Positions 16,432 through 24,525 of a DNA stretch of 64,000 bases are shown one piece after another. Numbering within the stretch: position 1 is the stretch's first letter; the number at the start of each line of letters is the position of its first letter. Made by a program: the position numbers and the translations under genes. The stretch comes from Lachnospiraceae bacterium AD3010 (lineage in GTDB: Bacteria > Bacillota > Clostridia > Lachnospirales > Lachnospiraceae): assembly GCA_000622025.1 (NCBI GenBank), contig KK211387.1:293945-357944 (forward strand), in the 5' to 3' direction. Under the pieces are notes generated by a model. The model was not told where the DNA came from and did not search any database. It saw only the letters and a program-made list of their open reading frames with translations.

Positions 16432-16665
16432 ATGGATAAAAAGAATGCACTTAATCTTTCAGAGCTGGAAAAGGTAAGCGGAGGAGTATCCGCAGGGAAC
16501 GATAATAATACGGACAGGCACGCGGAATTTGAGAGTGCCTGGGATTCCATGGGGCTTTCCGCAACATATCCGGGAAATTCGGAAATGGAGAAACAGTATA
16601 AGAAATGGGAAGAGGAAGGATTCCAGGTTTCTGCTTTTGACTTCCTTATGCCTCTAACGAAGTGA
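16432..16665 (+). CDS. Small protein with short double-glycine leader
   Basis: A 77-aa protein with GGAGG 9-10 bases before its ATG. The first 18 residues (MDKKNALNLSELEKVSGG) are a compact double-glycine leader: LSELEKVSGG is the canonical form of class II bacteriocin/ComC-type leaders. Cleavage would release a ~59-residue hydrophilic, Cys-free product with a likely amphipathic helix (EMEKQYKKWEEEGFQ) and hydrophobic end (FDFLMPLTK). It has its own promoter and is not obviously linked to the upstream cyclase. No immunity gene or dedicated exporter is adjacent. Bacteriocin, signal or exported small protein are all possible. Confidence 0.7.
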   Translation: MDKKNALNLSELEKVSGGVSAGNDNNTDRHAEFESAWDSMGLSATYPGNSEMEKQYKKWEEEGFQVSAFDFLMPLTK

Positions 16666-16700
16666 CCAGATTTTACTACTATTCTTTATTAAGCTGTAGT

Positions 16701-16754
16701 CCGGCGGCGTATCTTTTCAGAACCCTCAGGTTCCTGAATAGATACGTTCGCCGG
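16701..16754. repeat. 54-nt imperfect palindrome upstream of topA
   Basis: CCGGCG at the left and CGCCGG at the right enclose GTATC / GATAC and TTCAG-AACC / GGTTCCTGAA stems around a CTCA loop. Nearly the whole 54 bases pair with few bulges. There is no T-run after it, so it is not a typical terminator. Confidence 0.7.
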
Positions 16755-16784
16755 TTCATTTGTTGCCCGGCGCTTCTCTTTCTC

Positions 16785-16878
16785 TCCGGAATACGTGTTG
16801 ACTGCATGTCCACAAGCAAACCCTGCGTAGCGCGTTCCGCAGGGTTTGCTTGTGGATATGCGGTCAATACGGATGGAG
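16785..16878. repeat. Long hairpin element upstream of topA
   Basis: A perfect 18-bp stem (16809-16826 with 16839-16856; arm TCCACAAGCAAACCCTGC) has a 12-nt loop. Pairing continues outward through GCAT/ATGC and TTGAC/GTCAA to about 16794 and 16870, then weakly to ~16785-16878. With the hairpin at 16701-16754 it fills most of the 16666-17084 gap, which has no convincing gene. It has no T-tract and resembles a palindromic repeat or a structured RNA. Confidence 0.75.
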
Positions 16879-16917
16879 AGATTGATGCGTTTATCCTGGC
16901 ATAATCTCTTTCTCTCC

Positions 16918-16946
16918 TTGCCAATCAAGTAAAAATAGTGTATAGT
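16918..16946 (+). promoter_or_regulatory. Sigma-A-type promoter for topA-codY
   Basis: TTGCCA (16918-16923), 17-bp spacer, TATAGT (16941-16946), 139 bases upstream of the topA start, directly after the long hairpin. Confidence 0.65.
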
Positions 16947-17084
16947 GCAACGACGAGTCTTGTACTGCGGCGAAATATGCGCCGCAGACTTTTCGATGTG
17001 CATTTGCGGAAATAATCCGTACCTGGCCCAAATGTGATTTTTGGCGTCAGGATCATAGAATAAAAGAAAGAGAAAGTCAGGGAA

Positions 17085-19187
17085 ATGGCAAAGAATTTGG
17101 TTATAGTCGAGTCACCTGCAAAGGTGAAGACAATAAAGAAGTTTTTAGGAAGTAATTATCAGGTTATGGCTTCGCAGGGTCATGTGAGAGACCTTCCGAA
17201 AAGCCAGATGGGCATAGATGTTGAAAATGATTTCGAGCCTAAATATATAACCATTCGGGGAAAGGGAGAGCTGCTTGCTTCTCTGAGAAAAGAGGTAAAA
17301 AAGGCTGACCGGATCTTTCTCGCGACCGACCCGGACCGGGAGGGAGAAGCTATTTCCTGGCATCTTCTGAAGGCATTAAAGATAGATACACCTGAAAGCA
17401 GAAAAAAAGTGGACAGGATAACCTTTAATGAGATCACAAAGGATGCAGTGAAGAATTCGCTGAAAAATCCGAGAGAGCTCAATATGGATCTCGTGGATGC
17501 ACAGCAGGCAAGAAGAGTTCTCGACCGCATAGTGGGCTACGGGATCTCGCCCCTTCTCTGGGCAAAGGTAAAAAGGGGTCTTTCCGCCGGAAGAGTGCAG
17601 TCGGTGGCGCTCCGAATAATCTGTGACAGGGAGGATGAGATAGACGCTTTTATCCCCGAGGAATACTGGACCATAGATGCTTCACTAAAGGTAAAGGGGG
17701 AGAAAAATCCCTTAAATGCAAAGTTCTACGGGGACAGGGAAGGTAAAAAAGAGATCCGTACCGGAAAAGAAGCTGGGGAGATAAAGAAGTACTGTGAAAA
17801 GAACAGCTTCAGTATACAGGATGTAAGAAAAGGAGAACGGGTGAAAAAGGCTCCCCTTCCCTTTACCACCAGTACAATGCAGCAGGAGGCCGCATCGGTC
17901 TTGAATTTCTCAACACAGAAGACCATGCGTGTCGCACAGCAGCTCTATGAGGGAGTCGACATCAAGGGCCAGGGCACCGTGGGTCTCATTTCCTACCTTC
18001 GTACCGATTCCACCAGAGTGTCAGATGAGGCATTGAGCTCTGCCGTTTCCTATATAACCGAAAATTACGGGAAAGAGTATCTTGCCGAGGGTGTGGATAA
18101 GAAAAAGGAAAAAAAGAATGATCAGAAGATACAGGATGCTCACGAGGCCATAAGGCCGACGGATATACTGAGGACTCCTTCTTCCGTAAAGGATTCTTTG
18201 AGCCGGGAGCAGTTTAAGCTTTATCAGCTCATATGGAGAAGGTTTACCGCAAGCTGCATGGCCTTTGCAAAATACGATACCGTCAATGTAAGGCTTATTT
18301 CCGGTGACAGGTATATCTTTACCTCTTCGGCGTCAAAGCTTAAGTTTGACGGCTTCCTGTCCGTTTACGATGACGGAAGCAGGGATGAAAAGAGCAGCAA
18401 TGTCTTTAGAAGCGATCTGTCCGAAAAGTCGGTTTTGACCCTTGATTCAATAAGTGAAAAACAGCATTTTACCCAGCCTCCCGCGCATTACACCGAGGCA
18501 TCCCTTGTACGGACCTTAGAGGAGCTCGGGATCGGGAGACCCAGTACCTATGCGCCCACCATCACCACCATTATTGCGAGACGCTATGTCACAAAGGAAC
18601 AGAAAAACCTCTATGTAACAGAGATAGGCAGGGCTGTTAACAGCATATTAAAGGATGCTTTTCCGGGAATAGTGGACGTGAACTTTACCGCAAACTTCGA
18701 GACTCTTCTGGATGGAGTGGAAGATGGGAAGGTTCAGTGGAAGACGATAATCGAGAATTTCTATCCGGATCTCAAGGAGGCTGTTGAAAAGGCGGAAAAG
18801 GAAATAGAGAAGATAAAGATACAGGATGAGGAATCAGAGGAGATCTGCTCTAACTGCGGACGCCGTATGGTGATAAAGTACGGCCCTCACGGAAAGTTCA
18901 TCGCCTGTCCCGGATTCCCGGAGTGCAGGAATACACTGCCTTACTATGAAAAGACCGGAGTAAACTGCCCCAAATGCGGGAAAGAGCTGGTTATGAAGAT
19001 AACCCGAAAGGGAAGAAGATATTACGGCTGCATCGGTTATCCGGACTGTGACTTTATGTCCTGGAACAGGCCGTCTAAGGAGGTCTGCCCGAAGTGCGGA
19101 GGAATGATGGTTGAGAAGGGAAGCCATCTTCTATGCATAAATGAGGAATGCAAGACTGTAGTCGACAAGAAGAAGGAAGGTAACTAA
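17085..19187 (+). CDS. topA: DNA topoisomerase I
   Basis: A 700-aa type IA topoisomerase that relaxes negative supercoils. It has the TOPRIM start (KNLVIVESPAKVKTIKKFLG; acidic triad in ATDPDREGEAISW), the catalytic tyrosine in ISYLRTDSTRVS (around residue 308), QDAHEAIRPT, and ASLVRTLEELGIGRPSTYA. The C-terminus has three topoisomerase zinc ribbons (CSNCGRR..CPGFPEC, CPKCGKE..CIGYPDC, CPKCGGM..CINEEC). Length is standard. It is followed 10 bp later by codY, an order common in Clostridia, although dprA is 10 kb away here. Confidence 0.97.
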   Translation: MAKNLVIVESPAKVKTIKKFLGSNYQVMASQGHVRDLPKSQMGIDVENDFEPKYITIRGKGELLASLRKEVKKADRIFLATDPDREGEAISWHLLKALKIDTPESRKKVDRITFNEITKDAVKNSLKNPRELNMDLVDAQQARRVLDRIVGYGISPLLWAKVKRGLSAGRVQSVALRIICDREDEIDAFIPEEYWTIDASLKVKGEKNPLNAKFYGDREGKKEIRTGKEAGEIKKYCEKNSFSIQDVRKGERVKKAPLPFTTSTMQQEAASVLNFSTQKTMRVAQQLYEGVDIKGQGTVGLISYLRTDSTRVSDEALSSAVSYITENYGKEYLAEGVDKKKEKKNDQKIQDAHEAIRPTDILRTPSSVKDSLSREQFKLYQLIWRRFTASCMAFAKYDTVNVRLISGDRYIFTSSASKLKFDGFLSVYDDGSRDEKSSNVFRSDLSEKSVLTLDSISEKQHFTQPPAHYTEASLVRTLEELGIGRPSTYAPTITTIIARRYVTKEQKNLYVTEIGRAVNSILKDAFPGIVDVNFTANFETLLDGVEDGKVQWKTIIENFYPDLKEAVEKAEKEIEKIKIQDEESEEICSNCGRRMVIKYGPHGKFIACPGFPECRNTLPYYEKTGVNCPKCGKELVMKITRKGRRYYGCIGYPDCDFMSWNRPSKEVCPKCGGMMVEKGSHLLCINEECKTVVDKKKEGN

Positions 19188-19197
19188 AGCTTTAATT

Positions 19198-19977
19198 ATG
19201 AGCCAGATCGAGCTTTTGGACAGGATAAGGACCGTTAACGGTCTTTTACAGAAGAATGAAAAGGGAAAGGTTGTTTTCACCGATATCTGCGAATGTATGG
19301 GAAACATCCTTTCTTCGGATGTGGTAGTCTTAAGCCGCAAGGGAAAGGTGCTGGGCCGGAATGTTCCCGGAGGGAAATGCCTTGTCCTTGACGGGATCAA
19401 TGTGGGTGAGAAGATAGAGAACGCAGTTAATAAAAGGCTGCTCTCCATCCTTTCCACACAGGAAAATGTAAATCCCGAGCTTCTGGGTATAAGTGAAGAA
19501 AAGGATCTGAGGCTCCTCGTCACACCGGTTGAGATCGCCGGCAAGAGACTAGGAACAATGATAGTCTGCCGGAAAAAGGAGGGCTATTCCATAGAGGATA
19601 TCATACTCTGTGAGTATGCCGATACGGTCCTTAATCTGGAGATGCAGAGATCCGAGACCGAAGAGCATGAAGAGGAGGACAGGGTAGAGAAAAAGGTAAA
19701 GGCCGCTTTTTCCGCCCTCTCATATTCGGAGGCCCTGGGTGCGGTAAAGGTCCTGAACAGCCTCAAGGGAAATGACGGAAGGGTGGTGGCTTCAAAGGTC
19801 GCTGAAAACCTCGGTATCACCAGGTCTGTTGTGGTAAACGGACTAAAGAAGCTTGAGAGTGCAGGGATCATAGAGACCGGTTCGGCAGGAATGAAGGGAA
19901 CCAGGATCAATGTGGTCAACAAGGAAATATACAGAGAAGCCGATAAATGGTGCGACAGACACCATATAAATCCGTGA
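19198..19977 (+). CDS. codY: GTP- and branched-chain amino-acid-sensing regulator CodY
   Basis: A 259-aa global regulator of low-GC Gram-positives that represses nutrient-limitation genes when Ile/Leu/Val and GTP are plentiful. The N-terminal GAF domain begins LLDRIRTVNGLLQK and includes VTPVEIAGKRLGTMIV. The C-terminal winged helix is highly conserved: ASKVAENLGITRSVVVNGLK, KLESAGIIETGSAGMKGTRI. Length matches the family. The ATG at 19198 is the only start compatible with the conserved N-terminus, although the nearest ribosome-binding site is rather distant. It is probably co-transcribed with topA. Confidence 0.97.
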   Translation: MSQIELLDRIRTVNGLLQKNEKGKVVFTDICECMGNILSSDVVVLSRKGKVLGRNVPGGKCLVLDGINVGEKIENAVNKRLLSILSTQENVNPELLGISEEKDLRLLVTPVEIAGKRLGTMIVCRKKEGYSIEDIILCEYADTVLNLEMQRSETEEHEEEDRVEKKVKAAFSALSYSEALGAVKVLNSLKGNDGRVVASKVAENLGITRSVVVNGLKKLESAGIIETGSAGMKGTRINVVNKEIYREADKWCDRHHINP

Positions 19978-19986
19978 CGCAAAGCA

Positions 19987-20015
19987 TTGACAAACCACTG
20001 TTGTTTTTTTAAAAT
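19987..20015 (+). promoter_or_regulatory. Sigma-A-type promoter for valS operon
   Basis: TTGACA (19987-19992), 17-bp spacer, TAAAAT (20010-20015). It lies ~235 bp upstream of valS, so the mRNA would have a long leader holding the palindrome at 20044-20180. Confidence 0.6.
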
Positions 20016-20043
20016 TTCATTGTAAGCGATATTAGGATCTGTG

Positions 20044-20180
20044 CATAAATAAATCTTCACATTTGACTTGTGCAGACGTCCATCTGCTTCATCAGAAAGC
20101 CTCGCCGTAGCCCGCTACGGCTACGTTTTCTTCTTTGCAGATGAACGCCTGTCCTGCGTCAAACTGTAAAGTTATTTATG
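20044..20180. repeat. 137-bp imperfect palindrome in the valS leader
   Basis: The left arm (from CATAAATAA, through TTTGAC and CATCTGC, to CGTAGC) is matched along its length by the reverse complement of the right arm (GCTACG ... GCAGATG ... GTCAAA ... TTATTTATG), with short mismatches. The apex is CGTAGC-cc-GCTACG at 20106-20119. It contains no T-box consensus (AGGGTGGNACCGCG) and no T-run. The TTGACT...GTCCA string is also seen in the hairpin upstream of topA, so both may belong to one palindromic family. Confidence 0.7.
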
Positions 20181-20249
20181 AACAGCTCCTTAGAAAATTC
20201 GCTTACTATAGCGCTCCGCGAGGATGCTATCAGAAAGGATAGTCTGAAG

Positions 20250-22916
20250 ATGTCTAAGGAACTTGCAAAAACCTATGATCCGAAGGGGATGGAGGACAGG
20301 CTCTACAGGAAGTGGCTCGACAAAAAATATTTTGCCGCAAAGGTGGACAGAAGCAAAAAGCCCTTTTCCATCGTAATGCCTCCTCCAAACATAACCGGAA
20401 AACTCCATATGGGTCATGCCATGGACAATACCATGCAGGATATCCTTACCAGATATAAGAGGATGCAGGGCTTCAGCACCCTGTGGCAGCCGGGGACTGA
20501 TCACGCTTCCATAGCCACCGAGGTAAAGATAATCGAGAAGCTTAAGGAAGAGGGCGTGTCAAAGGAGGAACTCGGGAGAGAGAAGTTCCTTGAAAGAGCC
20601 TGGAAATGGAAGAAGGAGTATGGCGGGATAATCGTAAGCCAGCTGAAGAAACTCGGCATCTCCTGTGACTGGGACAGGGAACGCTTTACCATGGATCGTG
20701 GCTGCAACAATGCAGTAAACGAGGTCTTTGTACGGCTGTATGAAAAGGGTCTTATCTACAAGGGGAATAAGATAATAAACTGGTGCCCCGTATGTAAGAC
20801 CACCATTTCCGATGCGGAGGTTGAATACGAATCACAGGATTCACATTTCTGGCATATAAAGTATCCTGTTATCGGAGAAGAGGGGAGGTACGTGGAGTTC
20901 GCCACCACCCGTCCCGAGACTATGCTTGGCGATACCGCGGTTGCGGTACATCCGGATGATGAGAGGTATAAGGACATCATAGGGAAAAAGGTCCTCCTTC
21001 CCTTTTTGGACAGGGAGATACCGGTTGTTGCGGATAAATATGTGGATCCGGAATTCGGAACCGGAGTGGTAAAGATAACTCCGGGACATGATCCCAACGA
21101 CTTCCTTGTGGGTGAACGCCAGGGTCTTCCCGTGGTGAACATCTTAAATGATGATGCCACCATCAATGAGAACGGTGGGAAATTTGCCGGGATGGACAGG
21201 TATGAGGCCAGAAAAGAGATAGTTAAAGAGCTTGACGAAATGGGGCTCCTTGTTAAGATCGAGGACTATACCCACGAGGTCGGGACCCATGACAGGTGCG
21301 GTACCACCGTGGAGCCCATGGTAAAAAAGCAGTGGTTCGTCAAGATGGATGAGCTCATAAAGCCTGCGGCGGAGGGCGTGAGAAACGGAGATATAAAGCT
21401 TGTTCCTCCGAGGATGAGCAAGATCTACTTTAACTGGACCGATAATATAAGGGACTGGTGTATAAGCCGGCAGCTCTGGTGGGGGCACAGGATCCCCGCA
21501 TACACCTGTGAGGAATGCGGTGAGCTCACGGTTTCAAAGGAAAGACCGGAAAAGTGTCCGAAGTGCGGCTCGAAGAAGCTTGAACAGGATCCGGATTCTC
21601 TCGATACCTGGTTTTCATCAGCACTTTGGCCCTTCTCAACTCTGGGATGGCCGGAGAAGACGGAGGAACTTGATTATTTTTATCCTACAAGCGTGCTGGT
21701 AACGGGATATGACATCATCTTCTTCTGGGTTATCAGGATGATTTTCTCAGGCTATGAGCAGATGGGAGAAAAGCCCTTTGATACGGTGCTCTTCCACGGC
21801 CTCATAAGGGATGAGCTTGGCAGAAAGATGAGTAAATCCCTGGGAAACGGCATAGATCCCCTGGAGATCATAGAAAAGTACGGGGCAGATGCACTGAGAT
21901 TCACGCTTGTTACCGGTAATGCACCGGGTAACGACATGCGCTTCTCGGATCAGAAGATCCAGGCCAGCCGGAATTTTGCAAATAAGATCTGGAACGCCTC
22001 CAGATTTATCCTTATGAATATCGGAAGCGGCGGTGTTAAGGAGCCTTCGGAGAGCGCCCTTGAGGACGCGGACAAATGGATACTCTGCCGTATGAATGAA
22101 GCAGTGCAGTCCGTTACCGACAATATGGAAAAGTATGAGCTGGGTATAGCTGCACAGAAAATATATGACTTTGTCTGGGACAGTCTCTGTGACTGGTATA
22201 TCGAAATGGTAAAGCCCAGGCTTTACAATACAGAGGATGCCGAGGGGAGAAATGCGGCCCTCTGGACACTGAAAACAGTCCTTACGGCATCATTAAAGCT
22301 CCTTCATCCCTTTATGCCTTTTATCACAGAGGAGATCTACTGTACCCTCAGGGAGGAGGCCGGTGATACCGGGTCGGAGGAGTCGGTTATGATCTCTGCC
22401 TGGCCTGTATTTGAGGACAGATACAGGTACGAGAAGGAAGCCGACCATATCGATATAATAAGAGAGGCTGTAAAGGGCATAAGGAATATCCGCTCGGAGA
22501 TGAATGTGTCTCCCGGCCGCAAGTCGGATATAAGAGTGGTTTCAAATGATGCTTCCGTAAGGGAGGCATTTACGAAGGGGAGTCTTTTCTTTTCCACTCT
22601 GGCCTCGGCTGAAAATGTGTATGTTTCGGATACAAAGGAAGGCGTAAGTGATGATGATGTTTCCGTTGTTACCGGGGCTGCCACTATTTACATACCCTTC
22701 GCGGATCTCATTGATCCCGAGGAGGAAAGAAAGAGGCTTGTAAGGGAAGAGGAAAGGCTGGAAAAGGAACTGAAGCGTTCCCATGCCATGCTTTCAAATG
22801 AAAAGTTTTTGTCAAAGGCGCCCGAAAGCAAGATCAATGAGGAAAAGGAAAAGCTTGCGGGTTACGAAAAAATGATGGACGAAGTGAGGGAGAGGCTGAA
22901 GGTGTTTTCATCTTAG
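20250..22916 (+). CDS. valS: Valyl-tRNA synthetase
   Basis: An 888-aa class I synthetase that charges tRNA-Val. The start at 20250 (MSKELAKTYDPKGMEDRLY) has AAGGA 10 bases upstream and matches homologues; the upstream extension from 20178 runs through a palindrome. The HIGH motif is NITGKLHMGHAM, the KMSKS motif GRKMSKSLGNG; the editing domain carries TTRPETMLGDTAVAVHPDD, GHDPND and GTHDRCGTTVEP. A zinc knuckle (CEECGE...CPKCGS) and the C-terminal coiled coil (EERKRLVREEERLEKELKR) are present. It heads a tightly packed set of genes running to the PilZ gene at 28939. Confidence 0.97.
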   Translation: MSKELAKTYDPKGMEDRLYRKWLDKKYFAAKVDRSKKPFSIVMPPPNITGKLHMGHAMDNTMQDILTRYKRMQGFSTLWQPGTDHASIATEVKIIEKLKEEGVSKEELGREKFLERAWKWKKEYGGIIVSQLKKLGISCDWDRERFTMDRGCNNAVNEVFVRLYEKGLIYKGNKIINWCPVCKTTISDAEVEYESQDSHFWHIKYPVIGEEGRYVEFATTRPETMLGDTAVAVHPDDERYKDIIGKKVLLPFLDREIPVVADKYVDPEFGTGVVKITPGHDPNDFLVGERQGLPVVNILNDDATINENGGKFAGMDRYEARKEIVKELDEMGLLVKIEDYTHEVGTHDRCGTTVEPMVKKQWFVKMDELIKPAAEGVRNGDIKLVPPRMSKIYFNWTDNIRDWCISRQLWWGHRIPAYTCEECGELTVSKERPEKCPKCGSKKLEQDPDSLDTWFSSALWPFSTLGWPEKTEELDYFYPTSVLVTGYDIIFFWVIRMIFSGYEQMGEKPFDTVLFHGLIRDELGRKMSKSLGNGIDPLEIIEKYGADALRFTLVTGNAPGNDMRFSDQKIQASRNFANKIWNASRFILMNIGSGGVKEPSESALEDADKWILCRMNEAVQSVTDNMEKYELGIAAQKIYDFVWDSLCDWYIEMVKPRLYNTEDAEGRNAALWTLKTVLTASLKLLHPFMPFITEEIYCTLREEAGDTGSEESVMISAWPVFEDRYRYEKEADHIDIIREAVKGIRNIRSEMNVSPGRKSDIRVVSNDASVREAFTKGSLFFSTLASAENVYVSDTKEGVSDDDVSVVTGAATIYIPFADLIDPEEERKRLVREEERLEKELKRSHAMLSNEKFLSKAPESKINEEKEKLAGYEKMMDEVRERLKVFSS

Positions 22917-22953
22917 ACGGATCCTATGGAGGAACCGCGTAAGGAGGGACATT

Positions 22954-24369
22954 ATGGGCTCACGTGATGACCGGAATATCAACAGGGTGATCGTAAAAAA
23001 CAATGATATGGAGGCATATCTGTATCTTTCGCCGCCTGCAGAGGGCGAGAGCTATGATCAGCAGGATATCATAGAGCTTCTTCAGGCAAGCGGAGTCAGA
23101 GAGGGGATCAGTACCTCGAGGATTTCCGCCATGATTAAGAAGGGGATCTATAATCACGAACAGCTTATAGCCGAGGGAACACCGCCTGAAGCCGGTGTGG
23201 ACGGTTATTTTGAATTCTTCTTTGATGCCACCGGTGCCGGAAAGAAGCACCCGCTTATCAGAAAGGACGGCACGGTTGACTATACCTATGTCAACCTCAT
23301 AGAGTGTGTTCAGGCCGGAGACAAGCTGGCAGTCTATCATCCGGCCGTTAAGGAAAAGCCCGGGTTAAGCGTAAAGGGAAAGCCGATCCCCGGGAAAAGG
23401 GCTAAGGAGCTTCCGCCCTTACGTACCACAGGATGCACCTTTGTTCCCGAGGAGGGAGCCTACTATGCCAACATTGAGGGAAGGGTTGAGGCTTCAAAAT
23501 CAAAGCTTTCCGTCACAAGTGTCCAGGAATTCAGGAATGACATAGACAATGTTTTCGGCAATATAAATTTCAACGGTGATATCATTATCCACGGCAGTGT
23601 ATCCGAGGGAGTTACTGTACGTGCCACAAGGAGCGTGACCGTTGAAGGAGTATTCCACGGTGATGCGCTGGAAGCCGGCGAGGACATAGTAGTTAAGGGT
23701 GGTATACTGGGCTCCAACGGGACAAAGGTTACCTGCGGAGGAGACCTTCTGGCTGACTTTATGGAATATACGGATGTGGAAGCCGAAGGCGATGTTTCCG
23801 CAAATTATATCCTTGACTGCAATGTCGTTTCAAAGGGGCAGGTTTTTGCCGTCGGAGAAAGGGGAAGCATAGTCGGGGGAGATATTTACGGAATGAGAGG
23901 TGTCGAGGCGAGATTTCTCGGTAATGATGTTTTCCTGAAAACCCTTATTTCAGCGGGAATCAAGGAAAATATCGTACAGATGAGGAAGGATCTGTCCAGG
24001 AAAGAAAAAGAATTGTCGGAGGCCTTTCAGCAGATGCGGATCCGTTCTGATGAGCTGGAGCGCAGGGTTCGTCTCGGAACCGCAGACGAAGCCATGATGA
24101 CCGAACGGCAGAACCTTATGAGGGAGAAGATTGAAAAGAAGGCCGAGCTGCAGGAAATGGAGCAGAAGACCAGAGAGTTCGACGAGCTTATGAGGATATC
24201 CGAGGGAGCCGCCATAAGGGCTTTCGATACTGTTTATGAAGGTGTTATGATCATGATTGATTCACAGCAGTATGCTATAGATAAAAATAAACGTGGAGTT
24301 GAATTCTCCAGGAATGAAGAGGGAGTTCTTCTCCCCATGCCCATCTCCTCTTCGTTTGCAAGGAAGTGA
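22954..24369 (+). CDS. FapA (DUF342) family protein
   Basis: A 471-aa FapA/DUF342 protein. AAGGAGG precedes the ATG. The N-terminal half carries the FapA domain (KGIYNHEQLIAEGTPPEAGVDG; PGLSVKGKPIPGKRAKE), then a beta-helix (GDIIIHGSVSEGVTVRATR, GEDIVVKGGILGS) and a coiled coil from about residue 345 (RKDLSRKEKELSEAFQQ). Family members have been linked to flagellar polar placement in Vibrio, but their role in Firmicutes is not settled. No flagellar genes adjoin. It is 37 bp after valS and 9 bp before the next ORF. Confidence 0.85.
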   Translation: MGSRDDRNINRVIVKNNDMEAYLYLSPPAEGESYDQQDIIELLQASGVREGISTSRISAMIKKGIYNHEQLIAEGTPPEAGVDGYFEFFFDATGAGKKHPLIRKDGTVDYTYVNLIECVQAGDKLAVYHPAVKEKPGLSVKGKPIPGKRAKELPPLRTTGCTFVPEEGAYYANIEGRVEASKSKLSVTSVQEFRNDIDNVFGNINFNGDIIIHGSVSEGVTVRATRSVTVEGVFHGDALEAGEDIVVKGGILGSNGTKVTCGGDLLADFMEYTDVEAEGDVSANYILDCNVVSKGQVFAVGERGSIVGGDIYGMRGVEARFLGNDVFLKTLISAGIKENIVQMRKDLSRKEKELSEAFQQMRIRSDELERRVRLGTADEAMMTERQNLMREKIEKKAELQEMEQKTREFDELMRISEGAAIRAFDTVYEGVMIMIDSQQYAIDKNKRGVEFSRNEEGVLLPMPISSSFARK

Positions 24370-24378
24370 GGTCCTGAC

Positions 24379-24525
24379 ATGATAGATTTTGATGAAGAAT
24401 TAAAAAAGTTTCATCCTTCCCTGGAGGTGGATGATACGGAGGAAGCGGTGTTGAGCCGCGATGAACCTGATGTTCTGGATCTGATGTTTTCCATGCTCGG
24501 GATCAAATATAAGGAAAAAGAGTAA
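24379..24525 (+). CDS. 48-aa acidic hypothetical protein
   Basis: A short ORF between fapA and the TPR gene, starting ATG at 24379 and ending TAA directly before the next ATG at 24526. It encodes MIDFDEELKKFHPSLEVDD..., acidic, with a hydrophobic end (DVLDLMFSMLGIKYKEKE). The tight packing (9-bp and 0-bp gaps) supports it as real, although the ribosome-binding site is weak. I do not recognise the family. Confidence 0.6.
   Translation: MIDFDEELKKFHPSLEVDDTEEAVLSRDEPDVLDLMFSMLGIKYKEKE

Noticed and set aside
16679-17003. Minus-strand ORFs between the GG peptide and topA
   Set aside because: Both run through the palindromes and give repetitive sequence with no ribosome-binding site or known domain.
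20020-20249. T-box leader for valS
   Set aside because: No AGGGTGGNACCGCG antiterminator consensus and no terminator T-run could be found.
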